From Sphingobacteriales bacterium (lineage in GTDB: Bacteria > Bacteroidota > Bacteroidia > UKL13-3), in NCBI GenBank assembly GCA_021298155.1, contig JAJTEN010000002.1, positions 36,376 through 100,375 of the forward strand: a stretch of 64,000 nucleotides of DNA. Direction: 5' to 3'. This document shows, piece by piece, positions 52,392-61,043 of the stretch. The notes beneath the pieces were generated by a model, which was not told the DNA's origin, searched no databases, and saw only the letters and a program-made list of their open reading frames with translations. The position numbers were made by a program, and so were the translations under genes. How positions within the stretch are numbered: the stretch's first letter is position 1; the number at the start of each line of letters is the position of its first letter.

Positions 52392-55300
52392 TTATTTTAT
52401 TGCACTTCTGTTTACTATACGTTCAGAAATGCTGGCAAAAATGTAATACAAACCTGGAATGATAATTACACCAAACACAGTTCCAAAAAGCATTCCTCCT
52501 GCCGCTGCAGTTCCTATGGTTCTGTTGCCAATGGCTCCAGCGCCGCTGGCTAACATCAGCGGAATGAGTCCAGCAATAAAGGCAAAGGAGGTCATTAAAA
52601 TTGGCCTTAACCTAGATTTAGATCCCTCAATTGCCGCTTCAAATGGACTTAATCCTTCTTTCTGCTTAAGAATAGCAAACTCAACAATTAAAATGGCATT
52701 TTTACCCAATAATCCTATGAGCATAACCAATGCCACTTGCGCATAAATATTATTCTCTAAACCAAGAACATACAACAAGAAAAACGAGCCAAAAATGCCA
52801 GTTGGCAGAGATAAGATTACAGGAAGTGGAAGCAGAAAACTCTCGTACTGGGCAGATAATAGTAGGTAAACAAAAATTAAACAAATAATAAAAATAAATA
52901 TAGCCTGATTTCCAGCTAAAATCTCATCGCGGGTCATGCCACTCCAAGCATAGGCAAAACCTCTTGGTAATTTTTCATCACCAACTCTTTTTATGGCTTC
53001 AATTGCTTCGCTGCTGCTATAGCCTGGTGCAGGTTCGCCATTTACCATTGCAGAGGTATACATATTGTAGCGGGTAAGTTGTTCCGGACCATAAACTCTT
53101 TCCATTCTTACAAAGGCAGAATAGGGAACCATCTCTCCAGATTTATTCTTGGCATATAACTTCAATATGTCCTGAGCTTGCGCCCTGTAATTTGGTTCAG
53201 CCTGAACCATTACTTTGTACATTTGCCCAAATTTAATAAAGTTAGTGGCGTAAAAACTACCTATTAGCGATTGTAAATTATCCATTGCCTCCTCAATTGA
53301 AATGCCTTTTTGGGCAGCCATCTCTCGATCTACGTGAATAATGTATTGCGGAAAAGTAGCATCAAACGAAGAGAATGCCGATTTAATTTCTTTTTGAGTA
53401 TTAAGTTCCTTTAAAAAATCATTAGCCACTTTTTGCGTGTATTGTAAATCGCCTTTGCCGGTTTTATCTTGTATCCTAAACTCAAAACCACTCGCATTTC
53501 CATAACCTGGCACAGCAGGTGGTGGGAAGTATTGAATGCTGGCATCGGTAATATGTTTGGTTTTTTCTTCAACCAATTGAATTACTTCTTTAACGGTTTC
53601 TTTTCTATCGCTCCATGGTTTTAAGCTTATAGTACCCATACCAAATGAAGCTCCCGAACCATCCGTTAACAAACTAAATCCAGCCAAAGCAGATACCGAT
53701 TCTATAGCTGGAATATCTTTTATAGAACGCTGAATTTCATCCATAACTTGTTCAGTTCTTTCAATGGTAGAACCCGCAGGAGTTGTAACATTGGCATAAA
53801 TAGTGCCTTGGTCTTCAGTTGGAATAAAGCCAGATGGGAGAATGTTAACCAAGCCAATAGTTCCAATTGAAAATGCCAATAACATTAAAACAGTAATAAT
53901 TCTTCTATTTATTATTTGAGTTAATAGCTTAATATACTTATTCGACAATTTTTCATATTGAATATTAAAAAGTGTAAAAAAATTATTGAGCCAATTTTTC
54001 TTTTTTCGAATGGTATGTGTGTTTTTTAGCATAATAGAACATAAGGCTGGAGTTAGTGTTAAGGCATTAACTCCAGAAATTACAATGGCAATAGCCATAG
54101 TAATAGAAAACTGTCGATAAAAAACACCTACAGGTCCATTCATAAAGGCAACGGGAACAAACACTGCCGACATTACCAAGGTAATAGCCACAATAGCCCC
54201 GCTTATCTCCTTCATAGATTTTATGGTAGCTGTTTTGGCGTCTACATGATATTCTTCCATTTTAGCATGCACAGCCTCAACAACTACAATAGAATCATCT
54301 ACCACAATTCCAATGGCCAAAACCAAGGCAAAAAGGGTTAACAAATTAATAGAGAAGCCAAAGAGTTGCATAAAGAAAAAAGTACCTATCAAAGATACGG
54401 GTACTGCAATAGCTGGAATTAAGGTTGATCGCCAATCTTGTAAGAAAATAAACACAACCAATGCCACCAAAAGGAATGCTTCTAATAAGGTTTTTATAAC
54501 CTCATGAATAGAGGCATCTAAAAAGCGAGAAACATCATAACTAATGGTATAATCCATGTTTGGCGGAAAAGTGGTTCTTTTGAGTTCGGCCAACTTACTT
54601 TTTACATTGGCAATTACTTCACTAGCGTTTGAACCAGGTCTCTGTTTTAAAATAATAGCAGCAGATGGTTTACCATTTTCTTTAGAAAGCACATCGTAAT
54701 CGAGCGATCCAAATTCAATTTCTGCTACATCTTTTAAGCGAAGAAATTCCCCACTGGCATTCGCTTTTAAAATGATGTTTTCATAATCAATTTTCTCAGT
54801 GTATTTACCAGTATATTTAATTACATATTGCAATGATTGCGCCTTTCTGCCAGAACTCTCACCTACCTTACCCGGAGCAGCCTCTACATTCTGACTTCGC
54901 AAGGCTGCAATAACATCGGCTGCAGAAATTTCGTAGGTAGCTAATCTATCCGGTTTGAGCCAAACGCGCATAGAATATTCTCTTTGTCCCATGATATCCG
55001 CAAATCCAACTCCGTTTATCCTTTTGAGTTCAGCCAATACGTTGATATCAGCAAAATTGTAAATAAACTTTTCATCTAGTGTTGAATCTGTACTTACCAA
55101 GTTTAAGTATAACAACATGCTGTTCACTTCTTTCTCTGTTACTACCCCAGCTTTAATAACCTCTTCTGGCATTTCATCGAGCACTGTAGTTACTCTGTTT
55201 TGTACATTAACCGCAGCTACATCTGGATTTGTTCCTACTTCAAAATACACCTGAATAATACTCGTGCCATCGTTACCCGATACAGAGGTCATGTATGTCA

Positions 55301-55523
55301 TACCAGGAACACCATTTATCGCTCTTTCTATGGGTGTAACTACTGCCTTAGCACATACCTCTGCATTGGCTCCAGTATATTTAGTGGTAACAGTAACCGC
55401 AGGTGGAGCAATATCTGGATACTGCGTAACGGGCAACTGAGTGAGCGATAATAAACCCATTAATAAAATTATAACCGACACCACAATAGATAATACCGGT
55501 CTATGAATAAATTTTTCTACCAT
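52392..55523 (-). CDS. RND multidrug efflux transporter, HAE1 (AcrB/MexB) family
   Basis: 1043 aa, standard HAE1 length, with 12 TM helices and two large periplasmic loops. N-terminus 'FIHRPVLSIVVSVIILLMGLLSL'. The proton-relay aspartates occur in 'LALVLAIGIVVDDSIVVVEAVH', and the second-half signature is 'LMIGLLGKNAILIVEFA'. It exports hydrophobic drugs, bile-salt-like compounds or natural metabolites across both membranes using the proton gradient. The adaptor gene is 10 bases upstream and the outer membrane factor gene is downstream. No specific regulator is next to it. Confidence 0.94.
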   Translation of the reverse strand: MVEKFIHRPVLSIVVSVIILLMGLLSLTQLPVTQYPDIAPPAVTVTTKYTGANAEVCAKAVVTPIERAINGVPGMTYMTSVSGNDGTSIIQVYFEVGTNPDVAAVNVQNRVTTVLDEMPEEVIKAGVVTEKEVNSMLLYLNLVSTDSTLDEKFIYNFADINVLAELKRINGVGFADIMGQREYSMRVWLKPDRLATYEISAADVIAALRSQNVEAAPGKVGESSGRKAQSLQYVIKYTGKYTEKIDYENIILKANASGEFLRLKDVAEIEFGSLDYDVLSKENGKPSAAIILKQRPGSNASEVIANVKSKLAELKRTTFPPNMDYTISYDVSRFLDASIHEVIKTLLEAFLLVALVVFIFLQDWRSTLIPAIAVPVSLIGTFFFMQLFGFSINLLTLFALVLAIGIVVDDSIVVVEAVHAKMEEYHVDAKTATIKSMKEISGAIVAITLVMSAVFVPVAFMNGPVGVFYRQFSITMAIAIVISGVNALTLTPALCSIMLKNTHTIRKKKNWLNNFFTLFNIQYEKLSNKYIKLLTQIINRRIITVLMLLAFSIGTIGLVNILPSGFIPTEDQGTIYANVTTPAGSTIERTEQVMDEIQRSIKDIPAIESVSALAGFSLLTDGSGASFGMGTISLKPWSDRKETVKEVIQLVEEKTKHITDASIQYFPPPAVPGYGNASGFEFRIQDKTGKGDLQYTQKVANDFLKELNTQKEIKSAFSSFDATFPQYIIHVDREMAAQKGISIEEAMDNLQSLIGSFYATNFIKFGQMYKVMVQAEPNYRAQAQDILKLYAKNKSGEMVPYSAFVRMERVYGPEQLTRYNMYTSAMVNGEPAPGYSSSEAIEAIKRVGDEKLPRGFAYAWSGMTRDEILAGNQAIFIFIICLIFVYLLLSAQYESFLLPLPVILSLPTGIFGSFFLLYVLGLENNIYAQVALVMLIGLLGKNAILIVEFAILKQKEGLSPFEAAIEGSKSRLRPILMTSFAFIAGLIPLMLASGAGAIGNRTIGTAAAGGMLFGTVFGVIIIPGLYYIFASISERIVNRSAIK

Positions 55524-55533
55524 ACTAATACGC

Positions 55534-56643
55534 CTATTTTGCCTGTAATGCTTTAATGATAGTTATTGGGTTAATCATTTCAGGTATTATCTCATCTCCT
55601 TCTTTCACATTCTGAATACCTTCATATAAAATAATATCATCTACACTTAAACCTGCATCAATGAGATATAAATGAGGTAAACGCATGCCAATATGAATAT
55701 TTCGTGTTCTAATTTTATTGTCTTTGTCTACCACAAACACATAAAATTTATCCTGAATTTCGAAGGTGGCCTTTTGTGGAATAAGCAGGACTTTCTTCAG
55801 CTCATTTTTGATAAGTACTTTGGCAGAGGCCCCGTGTTTTAATACCATTTCTGGATTAGGAAATATGGCTCTAAATGCAATAGTACCGGTGTTTCTGTCA
55901 AATTCACCTTCTATGGTTTGAATTTTTCCAGGATATTTATGTCTGCTATTATCTGCCAATTGCAATAAAATATCTTGCTCGCTAAGCTTCCGCTCCATAT
56001 ACTTCAGATATTCTTTTTCTGATACATTAAAATAGGCATAAACCTCCTTATTATTAGATAAAGTTGTCAGTAAGGTTCCTTCGTCTATTAAACTGCCAAC
56101 CTTATATGGAATCCTATGTATTGTTCCCGAAAAGGGGGCTTTTATTTGTGTGTGCGATAAATGTAACTTAGCAGTAGCTTCATGAGATTTCGCTTCTTCT
56201 ACCTTGGCCTCCAAAGCTTCTAAATTGGCTTCAGCCTTTTCTAATTCAGTTTTAGAAACAATTTTTTTTCCAAACAATAGTCTTTTGTTTTGCAACTCTA
56301 ATTGCGCCGTTCGCATTTCGGCAATGGCAGATTTTACAAGGGCTTTTGCTTTAATCAATTCTTCCTTATAAAATGAACTACTTAAACTAAACATCAACTG
56401 TCCTTCTTGTACAGTTTTACCTTCGTCTAAATGATTTTTCTCTATATAGCCTTTAACTCGGGTTCTAATTTCAATGTTTTGAACCGAGTGTATTTCTGCT
56501 ATGTATTCGCTGTAATAGCTAGTATCTCTATATACTGGCTTAGTAACAGGATATTTGTTCGATTGTATAGTATTGTTATCGCTTTCATTACAAGCCAATA
56601 AAAGCAAGCTCGCACACAATGCAAGGATTGAATTTTTTTTCAT
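55534..56643 (-). CDS. RND efflux periplasmic adaptor (membrane fusion protein)
   Basis: 369 aa lipoprotein (lipobox LLACN, Cys18). MFP layout: first half of the biotinyl-lipoyl fold with 'VKGYIEKNHLDEGKTVQEGQLMF', a coiled-coil hairpin (about 85-155, 'KALVKSAIAEMRTAQLELQNKR'), second lipoyl half ('IKAPFSGTIHRIPYKVGSLIDEGTLL'), beta-barrel and membrane-proximal domains ('NTGTIAFRAIFPNPEMVLKHG'). It links the RND pump to the outer membrane duct, both encoded directly downstream on the same strand. Confidence 0.92.
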   Translation of the reverse strand: MKKNSILALCASLLLLACNESDNNTIQSNKYPVTKPVYRDTSYYSEYIAEIHSVQNIEIRTRVKGYIEKNHLDEGKTVQEGQLMFSLSSSFYKEELIKAKALVKSAIAEMRTAQLELQNKRLLFGKKIVSKTELEKAEANLEALEAKVEEAKSHEATAKLHLSHTQIKAPFSGTIHRIPYKVGSLIDEGTLLTTLSNNKEVYAYFNVSEKEYLKYMERKLSEQDILLQLADNSRHKYPGKIQTIEGEFDRNTGTIAFRAIFPNPEMVLKHGASAKVLIKNELKKVLLIPQKATFEIQDKFYVFVVDKDNKIRTRNIHIGMRLPHLYLIDAGLSVDDIILYEGIQNVKEGDEIIPEMINPITIIKALQAK

Positions 56644-56701
56644 TAATCTATTAAAATGCTGTGAAAATTTGGGGTAAAAAGGCTTTGGGGAAAATCAACA
56701 A

Positions 56702-57055
56702 TTAGTGCTTGGGAGGCGGACTAACAATTCCAATTGGAATCTTATTTTGATTTGTTTGTTTATCAGATAAATTTAAAATGCAGTTATTCAAATGCGATTG
56801 AACCAGAATAGGCGTGATATCAGACAAAACCTCTTTTTCATCTAAATTCTCCATAAGAAATTGAGCGCTTGTAGCATGGTGATGCAATAAAACAGCACTT
56901 TCTGAATGGCTTTGAAATTGATTAAATGCTGTTTCATGCACCTCATTAATACACTTTGTTAATTCAATATGTGAAATTCGTGCTTGTACGTCACCCGTTT
57001 TTGCAACAATGCAGGTGAAAATAGTGAAAACAATATGTTTTAAGATGCGACTCAA
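56702..57055 (-). CDS. Small hypothetical exported protein at head of efflux operon
   Basis: 117 aa. A weak signal-like N-terminus ('ILKHIVFTIFTCIVAKTGDVQA') is followed by a mainly helical, polar body with a His cluster (LLHHHAT) and a Pro/His end (SPPPKH). It is not recognised as any family. It lies 58 bases upstream of the adaptor gene on the same strand and may be its leader gene. A metal-binding or accessory role could be imagined from the histidines, but nothing in the sequence proves it. Confidence 0.45.
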   Translation of the reverse strand: MSRILKHIVFTIFTCIVAKTGDVQARISHIELTKCINEVHETAFNQFQSHSESAVLLHHHATSAQFLMENLDEKEVLSDITPILVQSHLNNCILNLSDKQTNQNKIPIGIVSPPPKH

Positions 57056-57126
57056 TGCTATTCTTTTCTGCAGTTAAACTGCAAATGTATAGCATTTAAC
57101 CAAATTTTAATGGGATTGTTTGCTTG

Positions 57127-58065
57127 CTACTTATAAATTTCGGTAACTATAGGTTTACCAGCAAATTGAAATGCCCTATACATGCCTTCCGAATTAAAAG
57201 TGAGTGATAAATTCCCAAAGGAATCAACAGCAATTAAACCTCCTTCTCCTCCCATTTTAACCAACTTATCTTGCACTACCACTTGGCAAGCTTCACTTAA
57301 ACTTAGCCCTTTGTATTCCATTAAGCAAGATACATCATACGCTACTACGGCACGTATAAAATATTCTCCATGCCCGGTGCAAGAAACTGCACAGGTTCTA
57401 TTGTTGGCATAAGTACCCGCTCCAATAATGGGTGTGTCGCCAACTCTGCCAAATTTCTTATTAGTCATCCCGCCCGTGCTGGTAGCTGCCGCTAAATTTC
57501 CGTGTTGATCTAATGCTACAGCCCCAACCGTCCCAAATTTTTTCTCGCCTTGTTCTGTTTTATCTGTATGATCCAACTGATAGGTGTCGCTATCTTTTAC
57601 ACCTTGCCATTGCTTATAACGTTCATCAGTAAAAAAATAGGCATCCTCCTCCATCTGTAAACCTTGGTTTCTCGCAAAATACTCAGCCTCTTTACCACTC
57701 AAATATACATGGCCCGATTTTTCCATCACCAATCTTGCCAATGCAATAGGATTTTTTACGTTTGATATGCCACTTACCGCACCCGCATTTAGGTTCAAAC
57801 CGCACATAATTGAAGCATCCATTTCATGACACCCTTTATTGGTAAAAACTGCGCCTTTACCTGCATTAAAAAGCGGGAAATTTTCAAGTGAAATTACAGC
57901 AGCTTCCACAGCAGCTAAGCTGCTTCCGCCTTTTTCTAAAATAGCAGAACCTTGCTGAATGGCCTCGGTTAAAGCAGCTCGATAAACCAATTCTTTTTGA
58001 GGTGTCATCAGCGCAGGGAGAATAGTGCCTGCACCTCCGTGTATGGCTATAGAGAATTTTTTCAT
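57127..58065 (-). CDS. iaaA: Isoaspartyl peptidase / L-asparaginase (Ntn-hydrolase, plant type)
   Basis: 312 aa. An Ntn-hydrolase precursor that self-cleaves before T179 in 'EKKFGTVGAVALD' to give alpha and beta chains; the typical 'IHGGAGT' start and 'STGGMTNKKFGRVGDTPIIGAGTYA' substrate loop are present. It hydrolyses beta-aspartyl dipeptides and asparagine. No signal peptide, so cytoplasmic. It begins 15 bases after paaC and so sits at the end of the paa operon, an unexpected place. The window also encodes cyanophycin synthetase and cyanophycinase, and this enzyme type is known to split beta-Asp-Arg, the cyanophycinase product, which suggests a metabolic link. Confidence 0.92.
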   Translation of the reverse strand: MKKFSIAIHGGAGTILPALMTPQKELVYRAALTEAIQQGSAILEKGGSSLAAVEAAVISLENFPLFNAGKGAVFTNKGCHEMDASIMCGLNLNAGAVSGISNVKNPIALARLVMEKSGHVYLSGKEAEYFARNQGLQMEEDAYFFTDERYKQWQGVKDSDTYQLDHTDKTEQGEKKFGTVGAVALDQHGNLAAATSTGGMTNKKFGRVGDTPIIGAGTYANNRTCAVSCTGHGEYFIRAVVAYDVSCLMEYKGLSLSEACQVVVQDKLVKMGGEGGLIAVDSFGNLSLTFNSEGMYRAFQFAGKPIVTEIYK

Positions 58066-58080
58066 GGCTCTAGTTGGTGC

Positions 58081-58836
58081 TTACCATTCAGCCGTAGGAT
58101 CATACCTAAATACTTCGCTCATTTCTTCAACCAATGGCGCCAAATGCTCCGTATGCATGCCTTTTCTACCTCCAAAAACAGGATTCCAAGTATCACTTGT
58201 TGGTATACTTAAACCCGCTTTCATCAAAATAGGTGTAATATTAGCTAACCATCTTTCTTGTAAACTTTCTTCTCCAATAAATACATTTTCTGCCACTAAA
58301 ATATCCTCATGTGCGCTTGGTTCAAACATACCTAATGCATAATTCCAGGCATAGTTTAGGGCATTTTGCATTTTAGCATGACTCTCTTCATTGGCTGAAC
58401 CCAATTTTACAACCCATGTATTGGCATGAAAAACGTGATATTTTAACTCGCCTTTTACCTTACGTGCAACCTTAGCAAGTGGCTCATAAGATGAATTGGC
58501 TAATGTTTCAAATCGCAATTGATCTGCATGGTCATATAAAAAATGACGCATTAAACTAAAATCGTATTCTCCATTTGGTAATTCAAGCAATTGCGCATTG
58601 TGAAACTGATTGGCATTTCTGGTAAAAGCAACTGTATCTGGTTCCTGCTCTCCCAAATCATTTAACAATACATACAAGGCTTGTGCCTGCCCTATTTTGT
58701 CTTGTGCCATACTACTAAATGAAATATCTTCTTCCAATATCGGACCAAGACCCGTCCATTCACTGTTTCTATGTCCAATTATTAGCAAGTCGTCTGCCAT
58801 TTTATAAAGGAGTTCTTTAATCGCTTCTGTATTCAT
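58081..58836 (-). CDS. paaC: 1,2-phenylacetyl-CoA epoxidase, subunit PaaC
   Basis: 251 aa, the usual PaaC length. It is a ferritin-like helical protein: 'LLIIGHRNSEWTGLGPILEEDISFSSMAQDKIGQA' carries the E...DExxHA-like pattern in degenerate form, as expected for the structural (non-catalytic) partner of PaaA. PaaA and PaaC form the core of the epoxidase that activates phenylacetyl-CoA for ring opening. It follows paaB by 11 bases. Downstream, where paaD and paaE would be expected, iaaA is found instead. Confidence 0.93.
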   Translation of the reverse strand: MNTEAIKELLYKMADDLLIIGHRNSEWTGLGPILEEDISFSSMAQDKIGQAQALYVLLNDLGEQEPDTVAFTRNANQFHNAQLLELPNGEYDFSLMRHFLYDHADQLRFETLANSSYEPLAKVARKVKGELKYHVFHANTWVVKLGSANEESHAKMQNALNYAWNYALGMFEPSAHEDILVAENVFIGEESLQERWLANITPILMKAGLSIPTSDTWNPVFGGRKGMHTEHLAPLVEEMSEVFRYDPTAEW

Positions 58837-58847
58837 ACCTGTAAATA

Positions 58848-59213
58848 TTATAGCCCTTTTTTGAACTTATTGATTTTGTCCATAACCTTGTATCCGCCTG
58901 CTTCACGGTATTGTTTTTCAGGTACGGTTTCAAAAATATCTGAGTCTTCATAATCTGTTGTAAATACATCTCGGGTTTTAACTACCCAAATATTTACACT
59001 TAAACCTCTTCTTCCAAATTGTTCTTTACCAAAAATAAGGGCCATTTCTGCATTGGGTGCATGCACAATACCTACATGCATGTGTTGGTCGCCACGGCGT
59101 TTTTGATGAAATACTTCATAGGTTTCCCATTGGTCTAAATCCTTTAATGGCTCTATGGTATTCTCTTCTGCAATAGCAGCCCTGTTAACGCGCGGGTCAA
59201 GTGATTTAATCAT
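58848..59213 (-). CDS. paaB: 1,2-phenylacetyl-CoA epoxidase, subunit PaaB
   Basis: 121 aa small subunit that bridges the PaaAC heterodimers. Family features: 'WETYEVFHQKRRGDQHMHVGIVHAPNAEMAL', 'FGRRGLSVNIWVVKTRDV' and 'TVPEKQYREAGGYKVMDKI'. It is somewhat longer than the E. coli form (95 aa) because of an N-terminal extension. It starts 12 bases after paaA and is cotranscribed. Confidence 0.93.
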   Translation of the reverse strand: MIKSLDPRVNRAAIAEENTIEPLKDLDQWETYEVFHQKRRGDQHMHVGIVHAPNAEMALIFGKEQFGRRGLSVNIWVVKTRDVFTTDYEDSDIFETVPEKQYREAGGYKVMDKINKFKKGL

Positions 59214-59225
59214 AATTTTGCGGGT

Positions 59226-60212
59226 TTAAGCCAATGGAACAATATATTTAGCATCTGCCGTGTTCAAGGCTTCTCTCACCCATCTTCCACGTTCCTCCGC
59301 ATTTCTTCTAACAGCGAGTCTTTCAGCGTTGCACGGACCACCGCCATTAATTACGCGCTTAAACTCTTCCCAATCTGGCTCAGTATACTCCCACTTTCCT
59401 TCATCATTTTTCTTCAAATTAGGATCAGGAATAACCAAACCTAAATCCCAGATTTTAGGTACGTACATGTTTAAAAATTGCTGACGCATATCATCGTTAG
59501 TTGCCATCTTTACTTTCCATTTCATCAAAATTTCTGTGTGGTTAGAAATTTTATCTGATGGTCCGAAAAAGTGCATAATAGGAGGCCACCAACGGGTTAA
59601 AGCTGCTTGAACCAACTCGCGCTGTTTAGGCGTTCCTGTAGCAAGCGTAACCACATTATCATGACCATATTTTAAGTGGAATGATTCTTCCGTACAAATT
59701 CTGTCTAATGCCCTACAATACGGACCATAACTTCCTTTCGCATTGGCAACTTGATTAATAATTGCACCTGCATCAATTAACCAGGCAATGATACAAGCAT
59801 CTGCCCAAGTGTATGCTGGATAATTAAAAACATTAGAATATTTAGACTTGCCAGTAATTAAATCATTAATCATTGCTTCTCTACTTTTACCTAAGGTTTC
59901 TGCGGCACTGTATAAAAGTTGAGCGTGACCCACTTCATCTTGCACTTTGGCCATCAAAGCTAATTTGCGCTTGAATCCAGGTGCACGCGTAATCCAAGTT
60001 CCTTCCGGTAAAGCACCAATAATTTCACTGTGTCCGTGCTGCTCTATCATACGAACAAGTTGTTTTCGATACTCTTTTGGCATCCAATCTTTAGGTTCAA
60101 TTTTCTCACCACGTGCAATACGGGCTTCAAATTCTGCTAATTTTTGTGGGTCTTCACCAGCAGTCATCATTGCTGCTTTGTCGTTAGGATCAATGTAAGC
60201 GTTTCCGTACAT
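59226..60212 (-). CDS. paaA: 1,2-phenylacetyl-CoA epoxidase, catalytic subunit PaaA
   Basis: 328 aa. The catalytic diiron subunit that epoxidises phenylacetyl-CoA. Di-iron ligands lie in four helices; visible blocks are '[20 protein letters not shown]' (DExxH) and '[17 protein letters not shown]' (EExxH). The C-terminal '[16 protein letters not shown]' is characteristic. The length fits the family (about 310-330 aa). It is the first structural gene after the TetR gene, 29 bases on. PaaE, the reductase needed to deliver electrons, is not encoded in the window. Confidence 0.95.
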   Translation of the reverse strand: MYGNAYIDPNDKAAMMTAGEDPQKLAEFEARIARGEKIEPKDWMPKEYRKQLVRMIEQHGHSEIIGALPEGTWITRAPGFKRKLALMAKVQDEVGHAQLLYSAAETLGKSREAMINDLITGKSKYSNVFNYPAYTWADACIIAWLIDAGAIINQVANAKGSYGPYCRALDRICTEESFHLKYGHDNVVTLATGTPKQRELVQAALTRWWPPIMHFFGPSDKISNHTEILMKWKVKMATNDDMRQQFLNMYVPKIWDLGLVIPDPNLKKNDEGKWEYTEPDWEEFKRVINGGGPCNAERLAVRRNAEERGRWVREALNTADAKYIVPLA

Positions 60213-60241
60213 AATGTATTAATTAAATTTCTTATTCTAGT

Positions 60242-60853
60242 TTAGGGTCTATAATGAATATCTGTAACTAATTTTTTTCTAAGTCCACCCATCACAAAAT
60301 CACTAATCCGTTCTGCAATTTCATTGGGCCTCATCTTTCCTTCTGTTTGATACCACTCATTTATCCAATTTACACTGCTCAATATACTCAGCACCGCAAA
60401 TTTTTTATCCGTAGTTTCAAATAAATCCTCCTCAATTCCATTCTCAATTATCCGCGTAAAATCAGATTCATATTGATTTCTTAATCTCAAAAAATCTTGC
60501 AGAAAAGTATCTGGCAAACTTCTCCATTCTCTCAGGAAAACAGCGCTTTTATCTATGTCTTCAGTAATTATTTCAACGTGAAATAATATGGCCTTCCTGA
60601 GCTTTTCTTCTGCATTAAAATAAATATCATTAACTTCTGCTATTGCATCCAAAAAACGCTTCGCCATACTGAAACAAATGATTTCCAATATTTCTTCCTT
60701 GTTTTTTATATGGTGATATAAACTCGCCGCTTCTATATGCAAGGAGGAAGCAATATCACGCATCGAACTAGACGCATAGCCTTTTTGCCTAAATAGCTTA
60801 GCTGCTGCTGATATAATCTGCTCTTTACTAATATTTTTTATGGTTTCTCCCAT
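60242..60853 (-). CDS. TetR/AcrR-family regulator of the paa operon
   Basis: 203 aa. N-terminal HTH about 8-55 ('QIISAAAKLFRQKGYASSSMRDIASSLHIEAASLYHHIKNKEEIL') is classic TetR. The C-terminal ligand domain ends '...RISDFVMGGLRKKL' in the style of FadR/PaaR-type repressors that bind acyl- or phenylacetyl-CoA. A palindromic CTAAC-N4-GTTAG site lies 7 bases before its ATG, indicating autoregulation. The paaABC genes follow directly on the same strand, so it probably controls itself and the operon in response to phenylacetyl-CoA. Confidence 0.88.
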   Translation of the reverse strand: MGETIKNISKEQIISAAAKLFRQKGYASSSMRDIASSLHIEAASLYHHIKNKEEILEIICFSMAKRFLDAIAEVNDIYFNAEEKLRKAILFHVEIITEDIDKSAVFLREWRSLPDTFLQDFLRLRNQYESDFTRIIENGIEEDLFETTDKKFAVLSILSSVNWINEWYQTEGKMRPNEIAERISDFVMGGLRKKLVTDIHYRP

Positions 60854-60859
60854 GTTTGC

Positions 60860-60873
60860 CTAACAATCGTTAG
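60860..60873. promoter_or_regulatory. TetR operator CTAAC-AATC-GTTAG
   Basis: A perfect 5+4+5 palindrome 7 bases upstream of the TetR ATG, in the 190-base region divergent from the Fe-S protein genes. Its shape is typical of TetR/FadR-type operators. I did not see a second full copy near paaA or the divergent gene. Confidence 0.65.
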
Positions 60874-61043
60874 ACAAAAATAATAATTCCCTGCAATAAA
60901 GCAAATTAATTGGCAAACATTGTTTTCTTAGCAACTAGGCCAACCACCAAATTTTGTCAGGAAATAGAAATATAAAAGGTAAATATAAGAATTCTTGTTT
61001 TGGTTCGAACCAAAATCTTAATATTGTGCAAGAAGAAAAAAAT

